A stretch of 64,000 nucleotides of DNA from Eurosta solidaginis (GCF_040869045.1 NC_090323.1:264434392-264498391), one strand, 5' to 3'; positions 30,425-43,591 are shown, numbered from the stretch's first letter. Notes: a model not told the origin generated them from the sequence alone. Made by a program: numbers and translations.

Positions 30425-32600
30425 TAGTAGAATGCATAATTGTATTACACTGACTTAATCAAAGTTCAAATTAGAAAGGTTTTACTGTGTACATGAATAC
30501 TCCAAGGAGAAGATAAACCGATCCATAATTTAGTTATCTCTAAAATGGTTAACACTGTGTTGGGACCGGAATTTTTATTACTCTATTCACTATCTGGCCA
30601 ACGGTGAGAAATATTTATGGTCAATTTCAACAAGGATATGCGACATGAAGCAACCGAACCGCATAATAGGCAAACAGAGCAAAGTGTACAGACCCAGTTA
30701 AATGTAGCTGTGATAACAGTAAGACACAGAATATTCATACCATACTACATAATATGTATGTAAGTATGTTTAGAAACTTGTAGCTCGAAAGAATTGGAGT
30801 GGGCACTTTTAGAAGAATTATGTATGTATTAAATATGAAATTTTCAAAGCACGTAGACAACAAAGTGAGGCCAAAGCGCAAAACAACCTTTTGACTTTGT
30901 TATAAAATGACCCCATACACCCTCCCACTCCAACGTGGCAACAACTAATTGCACAAGCGTTTTTATTTATAGTAACTTGTTGCTTGGTTTTGCTGCTTCT
31001 TACGGAGAAAAGCTTGTTTTATAGCATAGCTTAGGATATCACTTAGTATTGTGTGGATGTAGTCGCTCGGTTTGGATTGTTTGTGTGCGCTGCATGACAT
31101 CAGAATTGACATTGTGGGCGGTTTTGGCTTCTATATAGTAAAAACTACATACAATAATTACTACAAATACAACAGAGATAAGAGACAGAATACAAACAAC
31201 AACAATAACAGCACAACTTAGCGTGTGACAACAACATATTTATCGATTTTCTTGATATTTTCATTTACGTTTTATCAGCGAAACTCACAATATTGGAGCA
31301 TATGCACTTAGCCTAGGGGTTTTTTCAGATTTATGCTTTTTTTTTTGGATATGAGTTGAGCAACGTCAATGTCGTTTGGCTTACCACGCAAATATAAAAG
31401 TTATTGTGCAATTTTAGTTGTTTTTTTTTTAAGATTTCCCCAGTTTTAGTTTGTGGGCATTTCAAAAACGGGTTAAAGGATTTGGTGTCAAATCAAAAAA
31501 CCCTTAATTGTGATTCTTCAAAAAACTTAACATTTTACCTTCGATTGTATTAATTGAAAATAATATTACGGAAAATGTGTCAAAATTGGCAGCGAAAATA
31601 GTTCTGAAACCCTTAGTTAAAAAAATAAAAAAAAAAATGTTATCTTATTTTTTTCTAAAAAATTATCTGAAAAAATCTATTTTATAACACTTGTTGAAAA
31701 TTTGATGTAATCGCTTTTTATTTGGGGGATTTGGGATTATGGTAGGGTACTCTGACCATAGCGCCAGGTACAAAATCAAAATGGTATCTCTAGATTGTCG
31801 TTTCATTCCACTTGTTCCTCCGTTATTCACAGTAGCTCCGTTACTCAGTAATATTTAAATTCCGTTATTTCTCGAGATGTTAATTTTATTGGTTTTTAAA
31901 TGGCACCACGCCAGTTTTTAAACTTCAATATGAATTCACTGATTCCTGTTAGGAGTGCAAAACCACCACCCTGACTCCAGGTCAGGGAAGCATTGCATCT
32001 CCCAACCCCGCCAAAATGCCAGAAGGAAGCACAAAGCCAACCTTGAGGCCTATTTAAGTTTTCAGCCTAACCCAAAAAGCCCGAAAAATTTTATTTGAGC
32101 CAAGGATGACACTGCACTACCACTCCGATAAAACGACTACAACGGAATGGTAATCACTTTTGTTTAACGCTGTTGATCCATAAACAAATAAAATCTTTTC
32201 GAAAAACTCAAGTTTAGTAGCTTTGAAATTTTAAATATGAAATAGTACCAACCGTGGGGCACACTAATTTGTATGTGAAGTAGCTCGTACGCGAAAACTT
32301 AGTTGACTGCTTCGCCAAAAGGCGATACGAGTCACAACCGAGGTTTTGAATAGTATAGGGGTTCATCCAGTTGAGCTAGCCTAGCTCTTCGCTAGAGTTC
32401 TCATATACATACATATAAATATTCTGTGGTTTTGTGGCTAGATCGCCACGACTGATTGCAATAATGAAAATCACTGACTCTGTCATAGCTCTCGCCACAG
32501 AAATAATTTAGCTGTGAATATCGCAACTCAGTTCATATAAATTGTTTCATGACATCTGCGGTGAAGAGCGCTGTGATTGTGTATGTGATTCGGTCTTTGA
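30425..32600. other. Non-coding stretch, likely intronic
   Basis: No gene recognised. It contains CAA-rich (31160-31215) and homopolymer (31330-31430, 31620-31640) runs and a GC-balanced patch at 31940-32160 with no coding signature. Confidence 0.45.
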
Positions 32601-32601
32601 T

Positions 32602-32830
32602 AAAGCTGGAGTCATTGGTGCCGTTTGTCGTATCGCTGTAGTCGTATCCCTAACGTAATCAGCTGTTTATCGTTACAACGGTAAACCAAACCCCAATTGG
32701 TTGGCTACGATACAATTACGACCTTAGCGGCACCAATAATCGATTGCATTGATTCTCATAAGGTTGGTCGAATCAGCTGTTAAAAGGTTACCGATACGGT
32801 TACCGATAAAGCACTAATGTCTCCAGCTTA
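32602..32830. mobile_element. Foldback MITE, 229 bp
   Basis: Left AAGCTGGAGTCATTGGTG and right CACTAATGTCTCCAGCTT are inverse with two mismatches over 18 bp. Inside, AATCAGCTGTT occurs near both arms and ATACGACTAC/CGATACGG-type stretches extend the similarity. No coding capacity. Confidence 0.7.
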
Positions 32831-33656
32831 AGTGTGATTCTGAGCTGCGATTAAGACATATTGCTTTTCTATCACTATTCAGTCAATTCTATCACTGTTA
32901 AGTCACAGTCACAGATAAAAATCGCTGTGACTTTATGTCACTCTCACAACTTTTATTGTTCTTCAAAAATCGCGGGATTTTCCAACTCCACTGTTTCAAG
33001 GTTTCGTACAATTAGCCACTTCCATTGTATAACAGATACTGGCACTGGTTTGGGAGGTCATAAAGAAGTTCTTGAGCTATTCATTGATCAGCCGACTGAC
33101 ATCGATCTTGAGGTCGCTAAGATTCATACTATGTTTCTAGCTAAACGGGTCCAGTACAGTTGCACAATTGTTATTTGCGCTGGGTTTACGTAACGATGAA
33201 TGCACTGTGCCCAGATCGCAATCGGATATACTCTATACTGGCATCCCATGCACATGGATTGACCGACCAGGAGTCCGAGAGGGTCTTGCAATTGCATATA
33301 CTACTGAAGCCCGTTTGGCGCACACAAGATTAATGAAATCGAAAGTCATCCTAAATATATTTCTTCCCACAGGGTAACCAATTTTTTGGGCCAGAGTTAG
33401 GTTCAAAACCTTCTCGGAACAAGAGAGCATGGAGTAGGCTAGCTGCTTTAATAACAGCTCTTGGTTAGAAAAAGCAAGATACACTTCGGTATGTGGAACA
33501 GGTTGCCGGGAAAAAAAAAGGAAAAGTGTATGTTCTCTGTATACGGTTCTAAATCACACTTATAATAACTCAATCTTAGTTTAAAAGAGCTCTAAAATAT
33601 TGGGCTCATGCATCTTCAGTATAATTTATATTTAAGGTATTGAAAATTTTCGTGGT
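32831..33656. other. Putative LONRF intron, with unassigned coding-like traces on the plus strand
   Basis: On the plus strand, TGTGLGGHKEVLELFIDQPT and EVAKIHTMFLAKRVQ (33037-33150), followed after a frameshift by GVREGLAIAYTTEARLAHTR (about 33271-33330), look more protein-like than surrounding frames. I cannot place them in a family. They could be a decayed gene or mobile-element fragment. Confidence 0.35.
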
Positions 33657-33662
33657 ACTTAC
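33657..33662 (-). other. Splice donor of the LONRF first coding exon
   Basis: On the minus strand the exon ends ...GAGAAAT and continues GTAAGTACCAC, a full-consensus U1 donor. The open frame runs only 15 codons past it before a stop, as expected for intron read-through. The exon ends in phase 1, after codon 724 plus one base. Confidence 0.8.
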
Positions 33663-35835
33663 ATTTCTCTAAGCTCGCATTGCAGAATTTGAGTGCATTA
33701 TCAAGAAGATTCATATGCATATAGCTGGCCGCGGTTTCGCTATTCTTCTTCGCCTGCAAATCGGCGCCCCACCATTTTTCCACTAAACGCCGAACCAGTA
33801 CATCAGGCATGAATTTCATGTTCGATGATGCACCATTGATAGCACTCGTAGCAGATGTGCCATCACCACCACCACCCGTACCAGATGACGCCATAGTCGT
33901 GGTAGCTGTGGCCGTCGTTGATGCAACAGTTGCTGTCGTCACTGTAGTCGGCGGTGTGGGTGCTGATGCTTGCAATTGAAGACACGATGGCGTAATAGGT
34001 GTGCTATAATTGGCGCTGCCGCCATCTACGGTACGTGTTTGACAACGTCGCATAAGCAAGTGATTGTCGTTGCTAGATGATGCCGGTGCGCTAGATGCAG
34101 CAGTCGGCGCCACGTGTGTGGAAAAGCTTGAGAATGTGGAAAAACTTGATGAACTAACGCCAGCGCTGATAGGCGACGTTAAACTTGATGATGCAACAAT
34201 CGGTGATAGAGTTAAAGTTGACAGCTCTGAATTTGCTGCACTTGCCGTTGATAAGATTATTGCCGCTGCTGCTGTTGACGATGTTGTTGCCGTTGCCAAC
34301 GTTGAGCTAGTAGACGCAGTACTAGCAAAGTTACACGCAGAACTCATTACCTCCGCGCCGATATCATCCAGGTTGCCTCGCGGAAATTTCACATGGCAAA
34401 TGTTACATTGCGTTATAGTTTCGCAACATTGGCGACAAAACGTGTGGCCACAATTAGTGGTGACGGGACAGCGTAAAATATCATTGCAAAGTGGACAGAG
34501 CAGCGGATCATAATCTTCATTTTGCGTTGGACTTGGCACACGTAATAGTTCTCGAGTAGGCGAGTGCATATCTGTCAGACCGGCGCCAACTACAACATCC
34601 GGCACAGGCGGTGTCGTGGCGGTTGCAGCACAAGGCACCCCGCCTGCTGTACCACCCCAGTTGGCAACGCTGCGAGTATACTTTGACTTCAGCGCCCTTT
34701 CGAGGGCATTACTATCAGAAAGTTTGCGTGCGCTATTACTTCCTGCAGTTGCAGTGATTAATTCTTGTTCACTGTCGCTTTCTTGCGAGCCGATCTGACG
34801 CACATATGTAATTAACGCGTTCGCGAATGTATTCAAACGTTCCAACGGTATGCAGCTATCCAACTGCTCGCTGGCTATAAATGCGTATACATCGAATGCC
34901 TCCAATAAATTGCCATATTGCGTTAAGGATTCTGCTAACATATAATAAAATTGTAAATTGCTCGCGTGTGTAAATGGTAAGTCTGACACATATCCACCGT
35001 CAACAGCGGCAAATACAGGATTTGCTGCGTCGAGCGCGTTTATTGTTGTTTTATATGCGTTGCTCAATTTGCTACTACTGCTGCACGCGCTGCTTTTGTT
35101 GTGTTGTTGAGTGCGCGCAACTAAATGCTGCTGCGTGTTCAGACGCGTGTAATGTTCAGCCGTTGCGGATTTGCTGCGTTTGGCCGCCTCTACTTGACGC
35201 GGTAGTGCAGGCTTGCTAGCATTGCGTTTTACAGCGCCACCGCATATCTTGGCGTTGTAACCTTGCGACAGTGGCATTTTGCTTGTGTTGAAACGCGTCC
35301 TCTTACTTAGTTGAACCTTACTCTGTTGGGTGGTTTTACAGTTGTTTTCACTTTCGCGTTTATTATGCGTCGTAAGCGTTGCCTGCGCGCGCTCACATAC
35401 GCAATAAGAACGTTGCGCGGCGTATGTCACGTGATTGGATTGATCGATACACTGCGCGCTGTGACACGTCGCAATCACGTTGTTCTCAATGACGCTCGCG
35501 CCTAGAACGGTTTTTAATTGTGACACGGAATTAAGTTGACGCTCGTTGAGGTATGACCAATTATATGGTTGATGTTGTATTTGTTCTTGTTTTTTCTGCA
35601 GCTGCTGCAGTTTAATTTCAGTGAGCGTTAATGGTTTTGCTAAAGCGCCGCCACCAATAATGTTTCTGGGTTTTATATTGCACACTTTATATTTACTAAA
35701 ATTATTGTTGTTGTTGGGTTTAAATGGATTTTTAGATATTTTATTTGTTGTTTTCACTTGATTGTGGGTTTGTTTGTTTTTGTTGTGTTTTCGCTTCTTT
35801 TTGATTTGATATTGCTCAGTGGCACTTTTTGACAT
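33663..35835 (-). CDS. LONRF-like protein (RING finger, LON N-terminal domain family), first coding exon
   Basis: This exon encodes 724 residues plus one base. I chose the ATG at 35835 (MSKSATEQ); an in-frame GTG 16 codons upstream is not a eukaryotic start. Residues 1-80 are Lys/Asn/Gln-rich. Residues about 283-345 (NLQFYYMLAESLTQYGNLLE) look like TPR-type helices. A complete C3HC4 RING follows: C447, C450, C462, H464, C467, C470, C477, C480. A Ser/Thr/Ala-rich low-complexity linker spans about 495-665. Then comes VLVRRLVEKWWG (about 677) and the start of a helical TPR-like repeat cut by the donor at 33657-33662. The order helices, RING, V-x-x-LVEKW, TPR matches LONRF1-3, whose later parts hold a second RING and a LON substrate-binding domain. 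The expected role is an E3 ubiquitin ligase for damaged or misfolded proteins in the cytosol. The remaining exons are not seen in this window. Any other RING/TPR ligase is a weaker alternative. Confidence 0.82.
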
Positions 35836-38430
35836 TATTTGTTGCTTCTTCACTGTGAGAATGTTACGCTTTTTTCTAATCACTTAATTTTTGCTTTTTT
35901 TGCAACACATTAAAATTTTGCTTGTTTACAAATTTTTGTTTGTTTGTTTCCTTATTACAAACACAAATTCTCATAGAATTTGTTGTAGCAACGCTCTTGT
36001 AGAAATAAAAGATATATTATAATTAGATGTTGTTAAGTTAAAAAAAAAAATAATTATATCTCTCTTATTAAGGCTCGACCCTTTTGCAAGCTGCGTTGGA
36101 TAGTGAGCGTGTACCCGCGTCAAATATATACAAAGTACATTCTCTATAAATTTTAAGTTTACATATTTCTTTATAAATCTTTTTTTTAATATACTTAAAA
36201 CATATTATTTCCAATTTTTTTTTTAATTTTTCTATTCATTAAAAAAAATTTACCAAATAAAAGTTTTGTTTAAATTTTTTTTTTTTTAACTAAAACGAGG
36301 GTTTCTCCCCTAAATAAGAAATAAAGAGATTTTAAATTTTTCCCTTCAAATTTTTGTTTTAAAATTTTCTCAATATTTGTATTTTTTAGTAATACAGCTA
36401 ATTTTTCACAAATTTTTTTCATAATTTTTTTTTCTAAAATGCACTCTAATTAAATTTATGAAAAGAGCTCAAATTTATAAACTTTTTTGTTTGATTGTTT
36501 AACAGTTGAAATTTTCTCCAAGTTTGCGTTAACTAAGAACCTTTTTTTACAAAAAAAAACTATTTTTAAAATTTAATTCTACAAATTTTTGTTTTTTTTT
36601 AATATTTTAATTATTTTGAAAAAAAATTTAACTTTTTCTCGCAAAATTGTTTTATTTTCAATAATTGAAATTTTGTTTATTTATAGTTAACTGAAAAAAA
36701 CTTTAATCAATTTTTTCACAACACTTTTTTTCAAAAACATTTTGTTTCTAAACAAGTTTAAATATTTTTATAAAAAAAAACTAAATTTTTTTTCTTAAAT
36801 GCATATTTTTTTTTATACTGAAATTTTATAAAATTTTTTGGTGAACAAAAAGTCTGGTATTTTTTCCAACAGTATTTCATATATTTTGAAAAAAATTTTA
36901 TTTTTCTCTCTCAAAAAATTTGTTTATTGTTTAGCAATTGCATTTTTTCAAAAGTTTGTTAACTAAAAACTTCTTTATTTAAAAAAAAATTTACCAAATA
37001 TAAGCGGTTTTTTAAAATATTTTTTTGCACAAAATATATTTTTTTCCAAAACTTTATTTAAGTTATTTTTCTCAAAAAAAGATTAAATTTTTCGTTCAAA
37101 TTGTTATTTGTTATCATTTTATTTTAATTATATTTTTAAAAAATATAAAATTTATTCTCGAATTCATTTTTTGAGATGTTATCAACATTTTTGTTAACTA
37201 AGAAATTTCTCTTTTTATATAGTTGTTTTTACCAATAACGATTTTTTTTTAATTTTTTTCACATATTTTTCCCTCAAAAGTAGCTGCATAATTTTTATTT
37301 TTCACTTTAATTTCGTTTCTTCATTTTTTGGTAATTGGAAATTTTCTTAAAATTTCTTTACACCAAAACCAAAAAAAAAATTCTCACAATATTAGCTAAT
37401 ACAATTTCCAAACAAACTTACATACAAAAATATTTATTTGTAATACGCAACGAAAAGCAAAATTTCCATCACATAAAAATATTACGTAATAATTTTTATA
37501 ACTTTGCACTCATTCAATTAATTCTTTTTATATCACAACACAAATTCTTTGCTAATACAATTCCAATTAGTTCACTTTGCCATTTATTTTTTTCGGTTGT
37601 ATATTCAAGCATTTATTATTGTTGTTGTGTAATTAGAGATTTGAATTCGCTATTCCATCCAAAGTTGTTCAGCTCCTGGAGTTTTAAGCGTCCGCTTACG
37701 ACGACTTCAACGCCGTATATGAACTCTGAAATGTTTGGAAAAGAAGAATTTACGTAACATTTATTAAATGTTGTTTCAGTTTCGTCGGTGGCGGCGACGG
37801 TTGTTGAGTTTGCTTTTAGGTGCTATGCACGCATACAATAACAACAACCATTTACAAATATATATATACATATACCAATATTTTTATTAATGTTCGTACA
37901 TGAATGAATGCGCCTGAGTATTATTGCAAATGTGTGCGTTCGTTTGTTGTTATTCAAAGAGTGAGCAACGCGCGAGAGTAAAAATACATTAATAAAAGAG
38001 CACTCAAAGTCAAATAAATTAAGTGGCGAGCATCTAAAAAGCAAAAGTCAAAAGTAAAATGAAATTCTACCACCAAACTCTTAATTTATAATTCTCTCTC
38101 TTGTTTGAAATTCGGCCAAAATTTTTGTAAGAGAACGGTTGTTACTTTTGAGCGTACTCATTGGTGCTGTAAACATTACCAACTAACCCATTTACAAATA
38201 ACTTATCTGTTTTCTCTGGCGCTGCCATACTTATCGGGGTTGATAATCAAAGTTTTTAGGGTTACACCTAATTAAATGTACCAAATTTGCCGAAGCAGGA
38301 TTATAATTTAGGGGGCAAGAATTTTGCTATTTGGTGTTCAAAAAGAAAAAAAAAAACAACCTTGCAGTTACTTGCTATTTTGAAATAGACTTAAAACATT
38401 TTCTAGGTTGGACTTTTACGATCGATAAGT
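35836..38430. other. 5' flank of the LONRF gene: very A/T-rich, homopolymer-laden
   Basis: From about 36150 to 37350 the sequence is almost entirely T/A with runs such as TTTTTTTT and AAAATTTT. No coding frame is credible, including the 140-codon one at 37335-37757. A 5' UTR exon or the promoter may lie here or near 37600-38050, where GC rises, but no TATA or initiator stands out. The sequence TTCTCACAG just upstream of the ATG (minus strand, about 35850) could be a 3' splice site. Confidence 0.45.
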
Positions 38431-38432
38431 TA

Positions 38433-38820
38433 GAGAGAAATATTTGGTTGCCGAAAATAACTTCAAGATTGTCTTGCAATTCAAATCGCTTTGTCCGCCA
38501 TCAGCCAACATTAGATCCTCCTAGGCTGGAATACATATATTAAACGTTTTCAGAAAAAGGGAGCAACTTATTTTCGGCGCCCTGTAATACCAGTGAAAGT
38601 TGATTTTACACTATTAGTAACCGAATTTTTCCCGTTTAACGACTTGAATTTTAAGGTACTACGTCACATTAAATAAAATGTGTATTCATATGATGTATTT
38701 CAATCATAATGAATCCATATTCTTGGTGTTTTTGTAGGCACAAACAACACTATTCGAAATGGTAGTGATACTAAGTCACAGCTTTTAGACTGATATGAGT
38801 TTTGGAACACTTCGACTGAC
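38433..38820 (+). repeat. Direct repeat, copy 1 (about 390 bp)
   Basis: From GAGAGAAATATTTG to ACACTTCGACTGA this matches 39643-40014 at high identity. It includes ATCGCTTTGTCC, CATCAGCCAACATTAGATCC, AACGACTTGAATTTTAAG and TAGGCACAAACAACACTATT. Copy 1 has about 20 extra bases near 38447-38475. The element type is unknown and no terminal motifs are evident. Confidence 0.85.
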
Positions 38821-39642
38821 CTTTCCAAACCGTCGCTTCCTCAGTTATACACATCTACACTTTTGTCTTTGGTGACTTGTGGACACTGTAAAAGTTCAAG
38901 ACACTACATTCCAATCTAAAACATATAGCACTATTCCAAATAAGATAAAAAAAACTCTAATACAAAAAAATAAAGAGCTAATCTTGAAACAAGACTCGAA
39001 CCAGCTGCAAAGATGTTCCTAAAGTTCCCACCACCCTTTTTTATCGTAGCTGCAGATCACAGCGATGCAAACCTGTCAAGGGTTATATAACTCTAGCATG
39101 ATAAAAAACTCTTCGTAAACATGTAAACTTTTATATCTGTCATATGTCATAAAAGCCTAAGTCTAAAATCAAGTTATCGAAAGATTGTAGAAAACGCTTG
39201 AAATCTCGAACAAAAAAGTCTGAAATACACAAACATCACTTTAAATCAATTGTCCAAATATTGACTGTTATACATTACAAACATTTAAGTGTCGTAGATA
39301 TAAAATGCTATGAAAAATTAAGTTTGCGAATCACTATATCTGACTTAGGCAATTATTACATGTGACCATAGGATATAACTCATATTATTTAATGATTTTC
39401 AGACTTTTACATTATGCATTTCGGAATATATGTCTTTGGAGGATAAAACAACAATTTGTGGTTGTTAATATAACAGTATAACAAAATTATATCTTTTCCT
39501 TCCAATAAAGGAGACAATGGCATTTTTATTAGAAAGCGAATTTCGTACATATCATGTTCGCTGAACATATTTATAAATAGTATGAATTATTATTTAATTG
39601 CACTGAAAGTGTACTTGATGAGCTGTACTATACGTTTGTTTG
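38821..39642. other. Unique spacer between the two direct repeats
   Basis: AT-rich, with no gene or repeat recognised. Confidence 0.5.
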
Positions 39643-40014
39643 GAGAGAAATATTTGCTTGTCTTGCAAATCAAATCGCTTTGTCCACCATCAGCCAACAT
39701 TAGATCCTCCTGGGCTGGAATACATATACTAAACATTTTCAGAAAAAGAGAGCAACTTATTTTTGGCTCCCTGTAATACCAGCGAAAGTTGATTTTTCGC
39801 TACGACTATTAGTAATCGAATTTTTTCCGTGTAACGACTTGAATTTTAAGCTACTACGTCACATTAATTAAAATGAATATTCATATGATGTATTTCAAAC
39901 ATAATGAATCCGTATTTTTGGTGGTTTTGTAGGCACAAACAACACTATTCGAAATGGTAGTGATAATAAGTCACAGCCTTTAGACTGATATGAGTTTTGA
40001 AACACTTCGACTGA
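39643..40014 (+). repeat. Direct repeat, copy 2 (about 372 bp)
   Basis: Second copy of the 38433-38820 sequence, 1.2 kb downstream in the same orientation. Similarity ends at CTTCGACTGA in both. Confidence 0.85.
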
Positions 40015-40540
40015 AGTTACTATCGTAACTTTTTTGCAAAATTGCTCTTTTACAATGTAATTGATATTTTTTTCATGTAAGGTCTTTTCTTTCAGATATT
40101 TCAATATAAGTTCCGGCTTATTACTTTTTTGGTGTACTCTAACTGTTCAACATGCAGAAAATTATAAAAAGAATTTTAAAAGTATGGTAACACTTTGCAC
40201 GTACACAGTCTACATTCAAGCACTTTTTAATACATACTTCTGTAGGAACATTCATGCATATGCTTATACCTATTTAGGTGTGTATATGTACTTATGTTAT
40301 CAACAAAGTCTCTTAACATGCCTATTCTATATTTTTATATTTACACTCACATACCTAAGTGCGGTATTAATTGATTACGTGCAACTGCATATAATCGAAA
40401 AATTCTTTCAAATTCATCAGATATTTATTTACATATATGTATGTGTAATTGTTTATATTGATTACTTGCAGATGTGCAGTTTTGCACGTAATGACTTTGT
40501 GAAACCAACAACTTACTCATTTTGCTTTCAATGACTTATT
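40015..40540. other. AT-rich spacer
   Basis: A 157-codon open frame (40061-40534, plus) is rich in Tyr, Phe and Ile and reads through TATATGTATG-type sequence. It has no recognisable motif and I do not call it. Confidence 0.45.
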
Positions 40541-42602
40541 TTTTATACTCAGTTGAGCAGAGCTCACAGAGTATATTAAGTTTGATTGGATAACGGTTGG
40601 TTGTACAGGTAAAAAGGAATCGAGATAGATATATACTTCCATATATCAAAATCATCAGGATCGAAAAAAAATTTGATTGAGCCATGTCCGTCCGTCCGTC
40701 CGTCAACACGATAACTTGAGTAAATTTTGAGGTATCTTGATGAAATTTGGTATGTAGGTTGCTGAGCACTCATCTCAGATCGCTATTTAAAATGAACGAT
40801 ATCGTACTATAACCACGCCCACTTTTCCGATATCAAAAATTTCGAAAAACCGAAAAAGTGCAATAATTCATTACCAAAGAAAGATAAAGCGATAAAATTT
40901 GGTAGGTGTGTTGAAATTATGACGCAGAATAGAAAATTAGTAAAATTTTGGACAGTGGGCGTGGCACCGCCCACTTTTAAAAGAAGGTAATTTAAAACTT
41001 TTGCAAGCTGTAATTTAGCAGTTGTTGAAGATATCATGATGAAATTTGACAGGAACGGTACTCCTATTACTATATGTACGCTTGATAAAACTTAGCAAAA
41101 TCGAAGAAGGACCACGCCCACTTTAAAGAAAAAATTTTTTTTTAAGTAAAATTTTAACAAAAAATTTAATATCTTTACATTATATAAGTAAATTATGTCA
41201 ACATTCAACTCCAGTAATGATATGGTACAACAAAATACAAAAATAAAAGAAAATTTCAAAATGGGCCGCCCTTTCTCATTTAATTTGCCTAGGATACTTT
41301 TAATGCCAGAAGTCGAACAAAAATTTACCAATCCTTTTGAAATTTGATAGGGGCATAGATTTTATGACGATAACTATTTTCTGTGAAAATGGGCGAAACT
41401 GGTTGAAGCCACGCCCAGTTTTTATACACAGTCATCCGTCTGTCCTTCCGCATGGCCGTTAACACGATAACTAGAGTAAAAATCGACATATCTTTACAGA
41501 ACTTAGTTCACGTACTTATCTGAACGCACTTTATCTTGGTGTAAAAAATGAACGAAATCCGACTATGACCACGCCCACTTTTGCGATATCGAAAATTACG
41601 AAAAATGAAAAAAATGCCATAATTTTATACCAAATACGAAAAAAGGGATGAAACATGGTAATTGGATTGGTTTATTGACGGGAAATATAACTTTAGAAAA
41701 GACTTTGTTAAATGGTTGTGACACCTACCATATTAAGTAGAAGAAAATGAAAAAGTTCTGCAGGGCGAAATAAAAACCCTTGAAATATTGGCAGGTATTA
41801 CATATATAAATAAATTAACGATATCCAACAGATGATGTTCTGGGTCACCCTGATCCACATTTTGGTCGATATCTGGAAAACGCCTTCACATATACAACTA
41901 TCACCACTCCCTTTTAAAACTCTCATTAATACCTTTAATTTGATACCAATATCGTACAAACACATTCTAGAGTCACCCCTGGTCCACCTTTATGGCGATA
42001 TCTCGAAAAGGCGTCCACACATAGAACTAAGCCCCAAGCCCTTTTAAAATACTCATTAACACCTTTCATTTGATACCCATATCGTACAAACATATTCTAG
42101 GGTCACCCCTGGTCCACCTTTATGGCGATATCTCGAAAAGGCGACCACCTATAGAACGAAGGCCCACTCCCTTTTAAAAATACTCATTTACACCCTTAAT
42201 TTGATACCCATATCGTACAAACAAAGTCTAGAGTCACCCCTGGTCCACCTTTATTGCGATATCTCAAAACGGCGTCCACCTATGGAACTAAGGATCACTC
42301 CCTCTTAAAATACTCATTAGCACCTTTTTTTTATACCCATATTGTACAAACAAATTCTAGGGTCACCCCTGGTCCACCTTTATGGAGATATCTCGAAACG
42401 GCGTCCACCTATAGAATTATGGCCCACTCCCTAATAAAATACTCTTTAATGCCTTTCATTTGATACACATGTCATACAAACACATTCCAGGGTTTCCCTC
42501 GGTTCATTTTCTTACATGGTTATTTTCCCTTATGTTGCCACCATAGCTCTCAACTGAGTATGTAATGTTCGGTTACACCCGAACTTAACCTTCCTTACTT
42601 GT
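40541..42602 (+). mobile_element. Helentron-like element, family A, copy 3
   Basis: The 5' end is TTTTATACTCAGTTGAGCAG (40542-40561). The 3' end has CTCAACTGAGTATGTAATG, the hairpin GTTCGG-TTACAC-CCGAAC and CTTCCTTACTTGTTG (to 42602). It carries five 129-bp monomers at about 41870-42500, a short (GTCC)n run at 40686-40703 and the full CCACGCCC-rich part. T runs flank both ends, consistent with T-T insertion. Confidence 0.66.
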
Positions 42603-43531
42603 TGTTTTTTTTTTTTTTTGATTTTATTTTATGTTTACTCAATTAAATAATATTAATTTATCCTTTTAGCAAAGTCATGCAATTTGGTGTCGTATATTTG
42701 GAATATTTAAAAGAAATTATTTTATTTTTGCATTAACATATGAAAGTGGAATTTTATAACCACAATAATATGTTGTTGGTTAAGCTACATACATATATAC
42801 ATAAATAATGAAATATAGCATAATTAAAAACTCATCCACTATTTTATTTGTCTGCGCTTCTTTTCTTTGAAAATATTAATTCAATACTTCTAAGCGAGCA
42901 ACTTTTTTTCATACAATATTTAAAAAATAAACAAGTTTATTTTGAGCAGTCATCATAGAACTATGAATCATAGAGGAACCATATATGTAATACTTCTATA
43001 TCACTACTACTGAACTGTGCAGCCTGTCAAACATTACAGTACAGATATACAACGAGAGAAGGAGACAAAATCTCAAGGCTGTCGTTAAATTTTTGTAAAA
43101 AAGGGGCTTAAATATATGTATATTTCAACAAGCTGTCTTGATTCTATCAATGCTGTACGTTAGGCTTTTTCGTTCTCCAAATGAAAAAGTAAGCTTTTGT
43201 TTTCCATTAGTATTATACAATTTTTATTGTTTTAAGAACTCCGCAGAATAGCATTACCGATTTGTGCTGAGTGCGCAGATACACGTATGTAAAGGAGCCC
43301 TTAGTGACCAAAAAGCGACAAAAAGAAAGAAGCAAATAATGTCAACTGACAAATTCGAATTTCTCATGCACAGCATTAACAGTTACAAAATATGGGTGGG
43401 CGCCACGAATGCATTAATTGAAAACAAATCTAGTTAGCGGTCGTAAGATTTTCAGCTGTTATAAGTAAATTTAATATCAAAAATGTCGAACCATTGTTTT
43501 TTGTGTGATAAAAAGGGAGACAAATTTAATA
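42603..43531. other. AT-rich spacer, nothing firmly identified
   Basis: No gene seen. It contains one copy of the recurrent 20-mer ATATATGTAATACTTCTATA at 42981-43000. Confidence 0.45.
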
Positions 43532-43533
43532 AT

Positions 43534-43591
43534 ACTAGCCGGACCCGTGTTTTGTATTTTGTTGCGCAACATGCGCACGGGTCCGGCTAGT
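43534..43591. repeat. 58-bp palindrome made of two Helitron-like 3' tips
   Basis: ACTAGCCGGACCCGTG (43534-43549) and CACGGGTCCGGCTAGT (43576-43591) are exact inverses. The right half, with hairpin GCGCA-ACA-TGCGC followed by ACGGGTCCGGCTAG and then T, looks like a Helitron 3' terminus. The left half is the same tip in the opposite direction. Confidence 0.72.

Noticed and set aside
35836..35883. Extending the LONRF exon by 16 codons to 35883
   Set aside because: The first codon there is GTG. The first in-frame ATG is at 35835, with an acceptable fly start context, and the extra stretch may contain a splice acceptor.
40061..40534. 157-codon Tyr/Ile-rich frame as a membrane protein gene
   Set aside because: Composition follows AT-rich TATATG-type sequence, with no family resemblance, splice context or promoter.
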